Of a stretch of DNA of 36,872 bases, positions 16,116 through 23,651 are shown piece by piece (within the stretch, counting starts at the first letter, position 1; every line of letters begins with the position of its first letter). Source of the DNA: JBEATZ01 sp041178545. GTDB lineage: Bacteria; Planctomycetota; UBA1135; UBA2386. The notes under the pieces are model-generated. The model saw only the letters and a list, made by a program, of their open reading frames with translations, was not told the origin of the DNA and searched no databases. The stretch is taken from assembly GCA_041178545.1 (NCBI GenBank), contig JBEGVB010000122.1:1-36872 (forward strand), read 5' to 3'. Made by a program: the position numbers and the translations under genes.

Positions 16116-17458
16116 AGCTGCTGGCGGTGGTGCACCAGTTCCTGCCGCGCCACGTCACCGGCACCGAGCAGTACGTCCGCGCCATCGTCCTCGCGATGCG
16201 CTCCGCAGGCGTCGATGCGAGGGTCTTTGCCTACGAGCCCCTCGTCCAGCACGACAGTCCCGACCGCAACTGGGTCGAGCGCGACGAGGTGGTGGAGGGC
16301 ATCCCGGTGCGGCGCGTGGGGCTGCACCACAGCCTCTCGCGCGACGTGCACCTGCGCGACTACGACAACCCGATGGCAGCACGCGCACTCGCGCGCCAGC
16401 TCGACGAGTTCCCGTGCGACGTGGTGCACGTGTTCCACCCGCGCAACATCGGACGCGCAGTGGTCGACGAACCGGCGTCCCGGGGCATCCCGGTGGTCGT
16501 CAACCTGATGGACTTCTGGTGGGTGTGCCCCAACTACCTGCTGCTGCGCAGTGACGGCGCGCTCTGTGACGGGCCGCCTGCGCGCGGGCTCGGATGCGTC
16601 TCCTGCATCGACCCTGCACTCGCGGGCCGGCTGGAGCAGGCAGGCATGCTCGATGCCCTGGGAACGCTCGCGGACGCTGCGCGACCTGCAGGCAACCACT
16701 CCGGCAGCGACCCGCGCAAGGCGCTCGCACTGGTGGGCAGGAAGGAGCACTTGTTCTCCGTGCTGAACCGCGCGGACCGGGTGGTCGCCCCGTCGCGATT
16801 CCTGGCCGGGATCTACCGCCAGCACGGTCTCGACCCGGCGCGACTCGTGCACCTGCCTTACGGACTCGACCACGGTCGGTTCGCTGCCACGGCACCACGC
16901 CACCGTCCTGCGTCGCGCGACACCTTCGATGTCGGCTACATCGGCTCGATCACGCGCCACAAGGGACTGCACGTCCTGCTCGACGCGCTGGGCAAGACCA
17001 GTTCGAAGCGCGTGCGGCTCCACGTGCACGGCAGCAGGGAGTCCCAGCCCGGGTGGTCCGACGTGCTGGTGGACGGCATCTGCGACCCGCGGGCGACCTT
17101 CCACGGGCCCTTCGGCCCGACCCAGCTCGGGTCGGTGCTCGGCTCGTTGGACGCACTCGTCGTCCCCTCGCTCTGGTACGAGAACACCCCGTTCACCGTG
17201 CTCGAGGCGCTCCATGCGCGCGTTCCCGTCATCGCATCCGACCTCGGTGGCATCCGCGAGGTGGTCGACCACGGTCGCAACGGCCTGCTCTTCCCGGCCG
17301 GGGACGCAGCAGCTCTCGCCGCGTTGCTCGGCCGGATGGCCGAGGGCGAGGGGCCCGCGCTGGCGATGGACGGGGCCCAGCCGCCCCCGATCCAGGAGAA
17401 CGTGGACCGCCTGCTGGCCCTCTACCGCGAACTCAGCGTGGCGAACCCGGCCGTCTGA
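16112..17458 (+). CDS. Glycosyltransferase family 4
   Basis: The 448-residue protein starts at GTG 16112, overlapping the stop of the coiled-coil protein by four bases. The N-terminal GT-B domain starts MKLLAVVHQFLPRHVTGTEQ, the usual GT4 opening with an early Gly-rich loop. The C-terminal domain contains VGYIGSITRHKGLHVLLDAL and the EX7E motif E357/E365 in YENTPFTVLEAL, then ASDLGGIREVV. A cysteine pair near CVSCID in the middle may be structural. The coupling with the upstream gene suggests that both act on the same glycan. Specificity is unknown. Confidence 0.88.
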   Translation: MKLLAVVHQFLPRHVTGTEQYVRAIVLAMRSAGVDARVFAYEPLVQHDSPDRNWVERDEVVEGIPVRRVGLHHSLSRDVHLRDYDNPMAARALARQLDEFPCDVVHVFHPRNIGRAVVDEPASRGIPVVVNLMDFWWVCPNYLLLRSDGALCDGPPARGLGCVSCIDPALAGRLEQAGMLDALGTLADAARPAGNHSGSDPRKALALVGRKEHLFSVLNRADRVVAPSRFLAGIYRQHGLDPARLVHLPYGLDHGRFAATAPRHRPASRDTFDVGYIGSITRHKGLHVLLDALGKTSSKRVRLHVHGSRESQPGWSDVLVDGICDPRATFHGPFGPTQLGSVLGSLDALVVPSLWYENTPFTVLEALHARVPVIASDLGGIREVVDHGRNGLLFPAGDAAALAALLGRMAEGEGPALAMDGAQPPPIQENVDRLLALYRELSVANPAV

Positions 17459-17533
17459 GGCCTCCCGGTGCCCGAAATGGCGGCTGGGCCCTCGCCCCTC
17501 CCGCCGTAGTGCGTAGATTCCCCCCTTCGCACC

Positions 17534-19255
17534 ATGAATCTCTCCTTCCTCACCCGCGGTTTGATCCTCTCGGCGCTGGCATGCGCCACCCTCCAGGCCC
17601 AGGAACGCAAGGACCTCGGCCGCATGTGGACCTTCGAGAACGCGCCGCTGGCGTGGTTCGACAAGGAGTACGACTTCAAGCCGAGCGACGAGTGGATGCA
17701 GCACGCCATGCTGTCGTCCCTCCGTTTCGGTCGCGGCTGTTCCGCCTCCTTCGTGAGCCCGACCGGTCTCATCATGACCAACCACCACTGCGCCCGCGAC
17801 AACATCGCGGAGGTGCAGGGTGACAACGACTGGCTCAAGGACGGGTTCTACGCCGGCTCGTACGAGGCGGAGGTGAAGCTGCCGAAGCTCACCGTGCAGC
17901 AGCTGGTCGCCACGAAGGACATCACCGAGGAGGTCCGCAAGGGCGCCAAGGCCGAGGACCTGGTCAAGGCGATGGGCGAGAAGGAGCCGGGGCTCACGCA
18001 CCAGCTCGTCACGCTCTACCAGGGCGGCATGTTCCAGGTCTACAGCTACCGGATCTGGGACGACATCCGGCTGGTGTGCGCGCCCCACGGCCAGGTGGCG
18101 CACTTCGGCGGCGACCCGGACAACTTCTGCTACCCGCGCTGGGGCCTCGACTTCACCTTCTGCCGCGCCTACGGCAAGGACGGCAAGCCGGCGGACACCT
18201 CGGGGCACTACTTCCGCTGGCGCACCGAGGGGGCCGCAGAGGGCGACCTGGTCTTCGTCACCGGCAACCCCGGGCGCACCGGCCGCCTGCAGACCCTCGC
18301 CCAGTGCGAGTACCTGCGCGACCACTTCTACCCGCAGCAGCTCGAGCGCGTGCACCAGATGCTGGACCAGCTCAACGCCCAGGCGAAGGAGAGTCCCGCG
18401 AAGGAGAAGGAGCTCCGCGCCCGCATCCTCGGCGTGGAGAACACGCGCAAGGCGTTCCAGGGCTACCTCGACGGTTTGAAGAACCCGCGCATCATGGCGA
18501 TCAAGAAGGCGGCCGAGGAAGCCGTGCACGCCGCGCTCAAGGAGAAGGGTCTGTTCGACAAGTTCGGCAAGGCGTGGGACGAGGTGGCCCGCCTGCAGCA
18601 GGAGAAGGTGGCTGCCGCAGGTTCCCTCAGCGCCGATGCGCTCCGCAACCGCATGACGGAGCTGCAGGCAGAGGAGCGCAAGCAGCAGCAGCTGATCGGC
18701 GAGGCCTTCTTCGCCGTCTACGGCACCAGCATCCCGCCGGATGCCACGTTCTCGCTGCGCCTCAGCGACGGCATCGTCAAGGGCTACCGCTTCAACGGCA
18801 CCGTGGCCCCGGCCTTCACCTCGCTGTGGGGCCTGTTCGGCCGCAACAGCGAGTTCGCCAACGTGCACCCATTCGACCTGCCGCAGGCCTGGCTCGACAA
18901 GCGCGGAGAGCTGGACCTGGACACCAAGTTCAACTTCGTGGCGACCTGCGACATCATCGGCGGCAACTCGGGCAGCCCGATGATCGACAAGGAGCAGCGC
19001 GTGGTCGGCCTCATCTTCGACGGCAACATCGAGATGCTGGGCAACAACTACGTGTTCGACGACGAGGTCGCCCGCACCGTGAGCGTGCACCCGGAGGTCA
19101 TCATCGAGTCGATGCGCAAGATCTACGGCGCCGGCAAGCTGGCGGACGAGCTGGAGAGCGCAGGGGCTGCTGCGAAGGAGCCTGCCGAGCCTGCCAAGCA
19201 GGAGGCCAAGGAAGCCCCGGCCAAGGAAGGCAAGCAGTCCAAGCAGGCCAAGTGA
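17534..19255 (+). CDS. S46 family dipeptidyl-peptidase (DPP7/DPP11 type)
   Basis: The 573-residue precursor has a signal peptide (MNLSFLTRGLILSALACATL, cleavage near LQAQ). It belongs to the S46 serine exopeptidases, which release dipeptides from peptide N-termini outside the cytoplasm. TNHHC carries the catalytic histidine (H84/H85), the segment GGDPDNFCYPRWGLDF is the conserved Asp-bearing region, and GGNSGSP holds the nucleophile S479. In FDGN (495-498) a glycine stands where DPP11-type enzymes, as I recall, have arginine. This points to DPP7-like preference for hydrophobic P1 residues. It is shorter than the usual 700 or so residues and ends in a Lys/Ala/Glu-rich tail. TAGATT at 17514-17519 may be a -10 element. 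It stands alone. Confidence 0.9.
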   Translation: MNLSFLTRGLILSALACATLQAQERKDLGRMWTFENAPLAWFDKEYDFKPSDEWMQHAMLSSLRFGRGCSASFVSPTGLIMTNHHCARDNIAEVQGDNDWLKDGFYAGSYEAEVKLPKLTVQQLVATKDITEEVRKGAKAEDLVKAMGEKEPGLTHQLVTLYQGGMFQVYSYRIWDDIRLVCAPHGQVAHFGGDPDNFCYPRWGLDFTFCRAYGKDGKPADTSGHYFRWRTEGAAEGDLVFVTGNPGRTGRLQTLAQCEYLRDHFYPQQLERVHQMLDQLNAQAKESPAKEKELRARILGVENTRKAFQGYLDGLKNPRIMAIKKAAEEAVHAALKEKGLFDKFGKAWDEVARLQQEKVAAAGSLSADALRNRMTELQAEERKQQQLIGEAFFAVYGTSIPPDATFSLRLSDGIVKGYRFNGTVAPAFTSLWGLFGRNSEFANVHPFDLPQAWLDKRGELDLDTKFNFVATCDIIGGNSGSPMIDKEQRVVGLIFDGNIEMLGNNYVFDDEVARTVSVHPEVIIESMRKIYGAGKLADELESAGAAAKEPAEPAKQEAKEAPAKEGKQSKQAK

Positions 19256-19293
19256 ACGGCTGACCTGCGGGTCGAGGGACCATCCTCGTGCAA

Positions 19294-19328
19294 GCGGCCC
19301 GCCCCGGAACGCATCCGGGGCGGGCCGC
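19294..19328. terminator. Strong bidirectional hairpin
   Basis: GCGGCCCGCCCCGG (19294-19307) and CCGGGGCGGGCCGC (19315-19328) form a perfect 14-bp stem with a seven-base loop. It sits between the stops of two convergent genes, 38 bases after the S46 stop and 36 before the end of the P-loop gene. There is no T tract, but position and strength fit a shared terminator. Confidence 0.7.
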
Positions 19329-19364
19329 CTCGTTGGTGCTGCCGTGCCTGGAGGTTGGACCGGC

Positions 19365-20060
19365 TCAGTTCGTGCGCAGTGGCGCCTCGGCGCGAGGCTC
19401 GTCGCTGGACCTGCCCACGGGAGCCACGCCCACGAGGTCGAGCACGCGTTCGATCAGGCGCACCCGCTCCTGCATGGCGAGCGACGCCACGGGCAGGTAG
19501 GGCACGTCGAACATCTCGAGCAGCAGCTTCACCATGCCGTCGATGCGCACCACCTCGTCCCACTCCAGCCCGGCGCGCACGCCGTCGGCCTGCACCAGCT
19601 GCGGGTGGGGACGCAGGAAGAACACGATGCCGCCACGGACCCACTCCATGTACTCCTTGAGCCGCGGGTCGCGGAAGATCTCGCCGAGGATGGTGGAGTG
19701 GTGGGCGGCGTAGGCCAGGTTGCAGAACGCGCGGTCGCTCACGAACGGTCCGGTCACGTTGCGCTCGGCGGCGATCTGGCGGGCGAACACCTCGGACTGG
19801 TAGCGGTTGACCAGGGCGATGTCGGCGCGCAGCGAGTCGAGTCGTTCCTCCATCTCCGCCAGCACCCCGCGAGCCACCTCGGCGATCATCGGGATGCCGT
19901 AGCGGTCCCGCAGCCAACGGGCCACGGTGGTCTTGCCGGTGGCGTGCGACCCGACCATGTAGATGCGGAGAGGGTTGCCCGGGGTGCGGGTGGGATCGGT
20001 GCGCATGACTGCAGGAGAATAGTCCGTCAGGCGGACTGCTGCCTCGGGTTTCCTTGGCAT
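19365..20060 (-). CDS. NadR-like P-loop ATPase/kinase (AAA_28)
   Basis: The protein of up to 231 residues has a Walker A motif in MVGSHATGKTTVARWL, followed by IPMIAEVARGVLAEM and FVSDRAFCNLAYA. This order (P-loop, E-aR motif, sDR motif) is typical of the ATPase/kinase domain found at the C-terminus of NadR. The NadR nucleotidyltransferase domain is absent. The substrate is unknown; ribosylnicotinamide phosphorylation is possible but not shown. Two starts compete: ATG 20060, close to the LON gene stop, and ATG 20006, which has TATTCT nine bases upstream and may be leaderless. The sequence between them (EAAVRLTDYSPAV) does not look conserved. It is the last gene of a three-gene minus-strand group. 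Confidence 0.75.
   Translation of the reverse strand: MPRKPEAAVRLTDYSPAVMRTDPTRTPGNPLRIYMVGSHATGKTTVARWLRDRYGIPMIAEVARGVLAEMEERLDSLRADIALVNRYQSEVFARQIAAERNVTGPFVSDRAFCNLAYAAHHSTILGEIFRDPRLKEYMEWVRGGIVFFLRPHPQLVQADGVRAGLEWDEVVRIDGMVKLLLEMFDVPYLPVASLAMQERVRLIERVLDLVGVAPVGRSSDEPRAEAPLRTN
20021..20037. other. 6-bp inverted repeat before the P-loop gene
   Basis: AGTCCG (20021-20026) and CGGACT (20032-20037) flank a five-base loop, just upstream of the ATG at 20006. It could be an operator or simple hairpin. Evidence is positional only. Confidence 0.25.
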
Positions 20061-20087
20061 CGACGGTTCGCCCGCGCCGGGGGCCGC

Positions 20088-20768
20088 TCAGGTCTCGTCG
20101 CGGTCCGTGTCGTGGGTCCCGTCCCCCTCACCCTCGGTCCCGTCCTCGGTGCGGGGCTGGGGCGGGAACCGTTCGGCAGCGGCAAGCGCCATCCGGGCAC
20201 GTTCTGCCACGTTGGACTCGGAGAAGATCTCGGCCACGAAGTGCTGTGGTGCACCAAGGGTCTGCAGCAGCAGGTCCGTGAGGAGGCCTGGACCGGCCTG
20301 CTCGGGCACCTGGAGCTTGCGCGGCAGGCGCAGTGCAGCGGCAGCGCGGAGCCGTTCGCACAGGTCCCCGGACTCGCCCGCGGCCACCGGCACCTCCTCG
20401 AAGGGGACGCAGCGGACCTTGCGGTACAGGCGGTCGGAGGCGACTTCCTCGATGCGGACGCGTTGGAGCCCCAGGAGCCAGACGAGGAACCTCCCGTCGG
20501 GCAGCTTCTCGTGGCGCACGATCTCCCCGATCCCGGCCACGGGCAGCACGGCAGGTGGGCTGCCTGCGGCAGCCACCATGCCCGGCCGGATCGTCGCCAT
20601 CACGATGCGGCCCGGCCCGTCGAGGCTGTCCTCGACCATCTGCCGGTAGCGCGGCTCGAAGATGTGCAGCGGCAGGATCTGCCCCGGGAAGAGCAGCACC
20701 TCCTGCAGCGGGAACATCGGCACCGGGCTTCCTGGCAACGAGATCTCCACGTGCCCATCTAAGGACAA
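20088..20768 (-). CDS. Stand-alone LON substrate-binding domain protein
   Basis: The 226-residue protein matches the N-terminal domain of Lon protease without the ATPase or peptidase. The opening MFPLQEVLLFPGQILPLHIF and EPRYRQMVED are the family signature, and GRFLVWLLGLQRVRI is the expected central strand region. Such single-domain proteins are widespread and poorly understood; a role in protein quality control is inferred. The acidic, Glu/Gly/Asp-rich C-terminus looks disordered. The start is uncertain: TTG 20768, GTG 20750 or ATG 20717, the last with AGGAAG ten bases upstream but cutting close to the domain. It follows the NUDIX gene by 27 bases and probably shares its transcript. Confidence 0.82.
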   Translation of the reverse strand: MSLDGHVEISLPGSPVPMFPLQEVLLFPGQILPLHIFEPRYRQMVEDSLDGPGRIVMATIRPGMVAAAGSPPAVLPVAGIGEIVRHEKLPDGRFLVWLLGLQRVRIEEVASDRLYRKVRCVPFEEVPVAAGESGDLCERLRAAAALRLPRKLQVPEQAGPGLLTDLLLQTLGAPQHFVAEIFSESNVAERARMALAAAERFPPQPRTEDGTEGEGDGTHDTDRDET

Positions 20769-20795
20769 GGCGGGCGCCCTCTCAAGTGCTGCTCT

Positions 20796-21662
20796 TCAAG
20801 GGAGTGGCATCCGCAGCGCCGCAGCGAGGGCCCCCCGCCGGTCCGCCGGCAGCTGGGTGTCCAGCAGGCCATGGCGCAGGAAGAAGTCGATCAGCACGAG
20901 GTTGCAGTTGGGCTTGAACTGCTGGGTGTCGCGCACCAGTGCGACCACCTGTTCGGCCGGCAGGCGTTCGAATCCCTCCACCTCGCCGTCCACGGGCCGC
21001 GGCGCGAAGTCCCAGGGCAGTTCGAGGTCGTAGCAGTGGAGGACCTCGGGCTTGAGCCCGCCGGGCTCCTCGCGGACATAGCTCACGACCGAGGTGCGTC
21101 GCGCCTGCCGGGCGAGTTCCGGTGGGATCGCCGCCTCTTCGGCGCACTCCTTGGCCATGTTCTCGTCCAGCCCGATGCCGTGCGGTTGCCCGCCTGCCAC
21201 CGTGTTGTCGAGCATGCCCGCGTAGGTGGGCTTGGCGCGCGAGCGCCGTGCCACCCAGATCCACGTGCCCCGGTGGTCGCGGCTCCAGCCGGTGAGGTGC
21301 ACGCCCACCGGCCGCACCCCGAGCCACATCACCGCGGCCCGGTCGACCAGCAGCGTGCCGTTGCCGGGCGTGCCTGCGTCGGGGGTCAGCACCGGGAACC
21401 GCTCCCCGGTGGGTTGCCGTACCTCGCCCGCTGTGGCCAGCGCGAGGACCAGTTCTTGGAGTGCCGCGCTGCCGGCCTCTGCAGTGGGAGCGTCGAGGAC
21501 CGGGGTGCCGTCTGCCGATGCGGAGAATCGCTTGCCGAGGGCGAACAGGCGGTCCAGCCGGTCGCGTCGCACATGGCCGGCAGGCGACACCCCGAACCGC
21601 CACGGCACGTAGCGCGTGAGGTCCGCGTTGTTGCATGCAGCGATGCGGTCCTCGAAGGCCAT
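20796..21662 (-). CDS. NUDIX hydrolase, DUF4743 type
   Basis: The 288-residue protein has an N-terminal DUF4743-like part (RIAACNNADLTRYVPWRFGV) and a C-terminal NUDIX fold. The NUDIX box appears as GGQPHGIGLDENMAKECAEE, with Lys in place of the usual Arg before the first catalytic Glu. The surrounding segments WVARRSRAKPTYAGMLDNTV and KPEVLHCYDLELP are typical of the cross-kingdom family that includes yeast YJR142W and plant Nudix20/24. Members of that family hydrolyse damaged thiamine diphosphates. That activity here is inferred from family. I chose ATG 21662; a GTG at 21698 would add 12 residues. It is the first gene of the minus-strand trio and is divergent from the YCII lipoprotein gene. 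Confidence 0.87.
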   Translation of the reverse strand: MAFEDRIAACNNADLTRYVPWRFGVSPAGHVRRDRLDRLFALGKRFSASADGTPVLDAPTAEAGSAALQELVLALATAGEVRQPTGERFPVLTPDAGTPGNGTLLVDRAAVMWLGVRPVGVHLTGWSRDHRGTWIWVARRSRAKPTYAGMLDNTVAGGQPHGIGLDENMAKECAEEAAIPPELARQARRTSVVSYVREEPGGLKPEVLHCYDLELPWDFAPRPVDGEVEGFERLPAEQVVALVRDTQQFKPNCNLVLIDFFLRHGLLDTQLPADRRGALAAALRMPLP

Positions 21663-21746
21663 GATGCTTGCAGGATGGGACCAGCCGGGGCTGTGCACAA
21701 GCGCATGCGCACGAGGGCCCGCGTGTGCGGCACCGCGTCAGGGACG

Positions 21747-21752
21747 TATCGT
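21747..21752 (+). promoter_or_regulatory. -10-like hexamer at the YCII lipoprotein start
   Basis: TATCGT ends six bases before the ATG at 21759, and there is no Shine-Dalgarno sequence. A transcript from it would start at or almost at the ATG. No convincing -35 element was seen. Confidence 0.25.
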
Positions 21753-21758
21753 GCGCGC

Positions 21759-22469
21759 ATGCGACCTGCGCTGCTTGTCTCCCTGCTCCTGATGGTCCTC
21801 GGCGCCTGCACCGCTTCGTCCGCGAGCGGCAGGGCACTTGAGTCCCACACCCTCGTGTACCTGCGGACGGGCCCGCGGACCGGGCTGACCAAGGAGCAGC
21901 AGCAGGCGGTGTTCGCCGGTCACATGGCCAACATGCAGCGGCTCGCCCGCGAGGGGAAGTTGCTGCTGGCGGGGCCCTACGGGAGGTCCAGGTCCGACCC
22001 GGCGCTGCGCGGCATCTTCGTCATGGCCACTGCAGACGCAGGGGAGGCGAGGAGCTGGGCGGAGACCGACCCGGGGTTCGCGGAAGGGGTGTTTGCCCTC
22101 GACTACGCAGGCATCGAGACCGACTACCCGCTGCGGGCCATGGTGGATGCGGACCTGGCCGCGGAAGACGCACGTGCGCGCAGTGGACACAAGGCGCAGC
22201 CGGGTGAGTTCGGCCGAGGCTACGTCATGCTCACCGCTGCAGACGGCGCAGCAGCAGAGGCAGCGTGGCGACAGCACCCGCAGGTGCTGTTCTTCGCCCG
22301 CCTCGCAGAGGGCAAGGCGATCTCGATCGTGGATGCCGAGGACGCAGCAGGGATGGCACGCATCGACGGACTCGACACCGCTGGGGTGGGCGCGCTGCAG
22401 GTCGACGAGTGGTTCGCGGCACGCACCCTCGTCGACCACGCGCCCAACCGGGTCCCACGCAGGGGCTGA
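21759..22469 (+). CDS. Lipoprotein with YCII-related domain(s)
   Basis: The 236-residue protein starts at ATG 21759. The first 17 residues are a lipoprotein signal ending in the lipobox VLGAC (Cys17). Residues about 28-125 form a YCII-related domain, with GHMANMQRLAREGKLLLAGP as its core and DPGFAEGVFALDYAGIE at its end. The second half (about 145-225) repeats the same order weakly: GYVMLTAADGAAA, HPQVLFFARLAEGKAISIVD, GVGALQVDEWFA. It may therefore be a decayed second copy. YCII domains occur in small enzymes of unclear function, and an exported lipid-anchored form is unusual. It ends 22 bases before the convergent DUF4397 gene. Confidence 0.75.
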   Translation: MRPALLVSLLLMVLGACTASSASGRALESHTLVYLRTGPRTGLTKEQQQAVFAGHMANMQRLAREGKLLLAGPYGRSRSDPALRGIFVMATADAGEARSWAETDPGFAEGVFALDYAGIETDYPLRAMVDADLAAEDARARSGHKAQPGEFGRGYVMLTAADGAAAEAAWRQHPQVLFFARLAEGKAISIVDAEDAAGMARIDGLDTAGVGALQVDEWFAARTLVDHAPNRVPRRG

Positions 22470-22491
22470 CTCCTGCGCGAGACGGGGGTGG

Positions 22492-23544
22492 TCACTGCTT
22501 GACGACCGAGGCGTAGTCGGTGAGGGCAAGGCCCAGGCTGTTGGCCGACCCGTCCACGTAGCTGTACTGGAAGTGGATCTCGTTGAACCACAGGGCCGCG
22601 GTGGCCGGGATGGTGAACGACCGCGTGGCAGTGCCGGTTGCGCTGGTGCGGATCGGGGTGATCATCTCGGTGCTCTGGTAGAGGCTGCAGCCGGTCGCGC
22701 CGAGGAAGCCGAGGCTGATCGGCAGCGGCAGGAACAGGAAGCGCGAGTCACTGCGGCCGGCGTGGAAGAAGCCGAAGGTGTCGGCTCGGGCGCCGCTCAG
22801 CGTGACGTCGAAGGCCGTGCCGAAGGTCGGAGTCGTGGTCGACAGCGCAACCTGGCCACCGCAGGAGGTTCCCTGCACGGAGCCCACCAGCGTGGGCGGG
22901 GTGCGCAGGTCCGTCACCACGGGCAGCAGCTGGAAGCTGGGCGTGCCGAGGGAGCCGATTGCCATGACCTCGTACAGCCTGCCAGCGCCGAGGCCGAGCG
23001 AGGTCGGCCCGAATGCAGTGGTGCTGGTCCCGGCTGCATTGAGCTTGACGGAGTACCAGCCCTGGTCGACCTCGACCGTGCCCTCGTTGGGGTTGGAAAC
23101 GTTGGCGAACACGGTGGAGTACGAGCCCCAGCGTCCGCGGCGGGCAAGCACGTCCACTGCAGGGGCGTCCGCGAGGTGACGGACCGTCAGGCGCGCCTTG
23201 CCGGCGGCGGGCAGGGTCGTGTCGTTGGTGAACAGGGAGAGCTGGATGCCGCTGCTTGGGAGCAGGTGGGCGACGGCCGTGTAGCTCACGCCAGCGCCAA
23301 GCGTGGGGCTGGCGCTCAGCACGACGTTGCCGTTGAGCTTGACCTCGATGGCGTAGGTGCCGGCCGGGATCGAGAGCGGGCCACGCACGTCCGTGTAGTC
23401 GAAGCTGAACAGGAGTGCGTTGTTGGCGAAGACCTCGACGGGTGCGGGGAGGCCGGGGATGCCGTGGACGACGGTGAGCTTGGCGTCCTGGGCGACGGTG
23501 GGGAGTGCCAGCGCAAGGGCGGCAACGAGGGAGCGGAAGATCAT
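22492..23544 (-). CDS. Secreted DUF4397-domain protein with lineage-type C-terminal domain
   Basis: The 350-residue precursor starts at ATG 23544, with AAGGAG at 23553-23558 giving a perfect SD at eight-base spacing. The signal peptide is MIFRSLVAALALALPTVAQ. The next 200 or so residues fit DUF4397: LTVVHGIPGLPAPVEVFANN, AGTYAIEVKLNG and ARLTVRHLADAPAVDV appear as two related beta units. From about residue 225 (SVQGTSCGGQVALSTTTPTF) comes a different beta domain with LGFLGATGCSLYQS. I associate this domain with many exported proteins of certain Planctomycetota. It probably sits on the cell surface or is released; the function is unknown. Confidence 0.85.
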   Translation of the reverse strand: MIFRSLVAALALALPTVAQDAKLTVVHGIPGLPAPVEVFANNALLFSFDYTDVRGPLSIPAGTYAIEVKLNGNVVLSASPTLGAGVSYTAVAHLLPSSGIQLSLFTNDTTLPAAGKARLTVRHLADAPAVDVLARRGRWGSYSTVFANVSNPNEGTVEVDQGWYSVKLNAAGTSTTAFGPTSLGLGAGRLYEVMAIGSLGTPSFQLLPVVTDLRTPPTLVGSVQGTSCGGQVALSTTTPTFGTAFDVTLSGARADTFGFFHAGRSDSRFLFLPLPISLGFLGATGCSLYQSTEMITPIRTSATGTATRSFTIPATAALWFNEIHFQYSYVDGSANSLGLALTDYASVVKQ

Positions 23545-23552
23545 GTTGGAGT

Positions 23553-23558
23553 CTCCTT
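23553..23558 (-). promoter_or_regulatory. Consensus Shine-Dalgarno of the DUF4397 gene
   Basis: AAGGAG on the minus strand lies eight bases before the ATG at 23544. It decides the start and contrasts with most other genes here, which lack an SD. Confidence 0.7.
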
Positions 23559-23651
23559 GGTGCCGCCCCGTTCGCGTCGGTGCCAGGGCACGGATGCAGT
23601 GCTTCCTGGGGAATCGGTGGAACGGCATGATGCGATCGAGGAAGCCAATCC

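Noticed and set aside
15806..19090. Long minus-strand frame opposite the GT4 and S46 genes
   Set aside because: It spans several intact genes on the other strand and shows no recognisable domain.
20871..21758. Upstream extension of the YCII frame
   Set aside because: It is antisense to the NUDIX gene. The lipoprotein signal begins at 21759.
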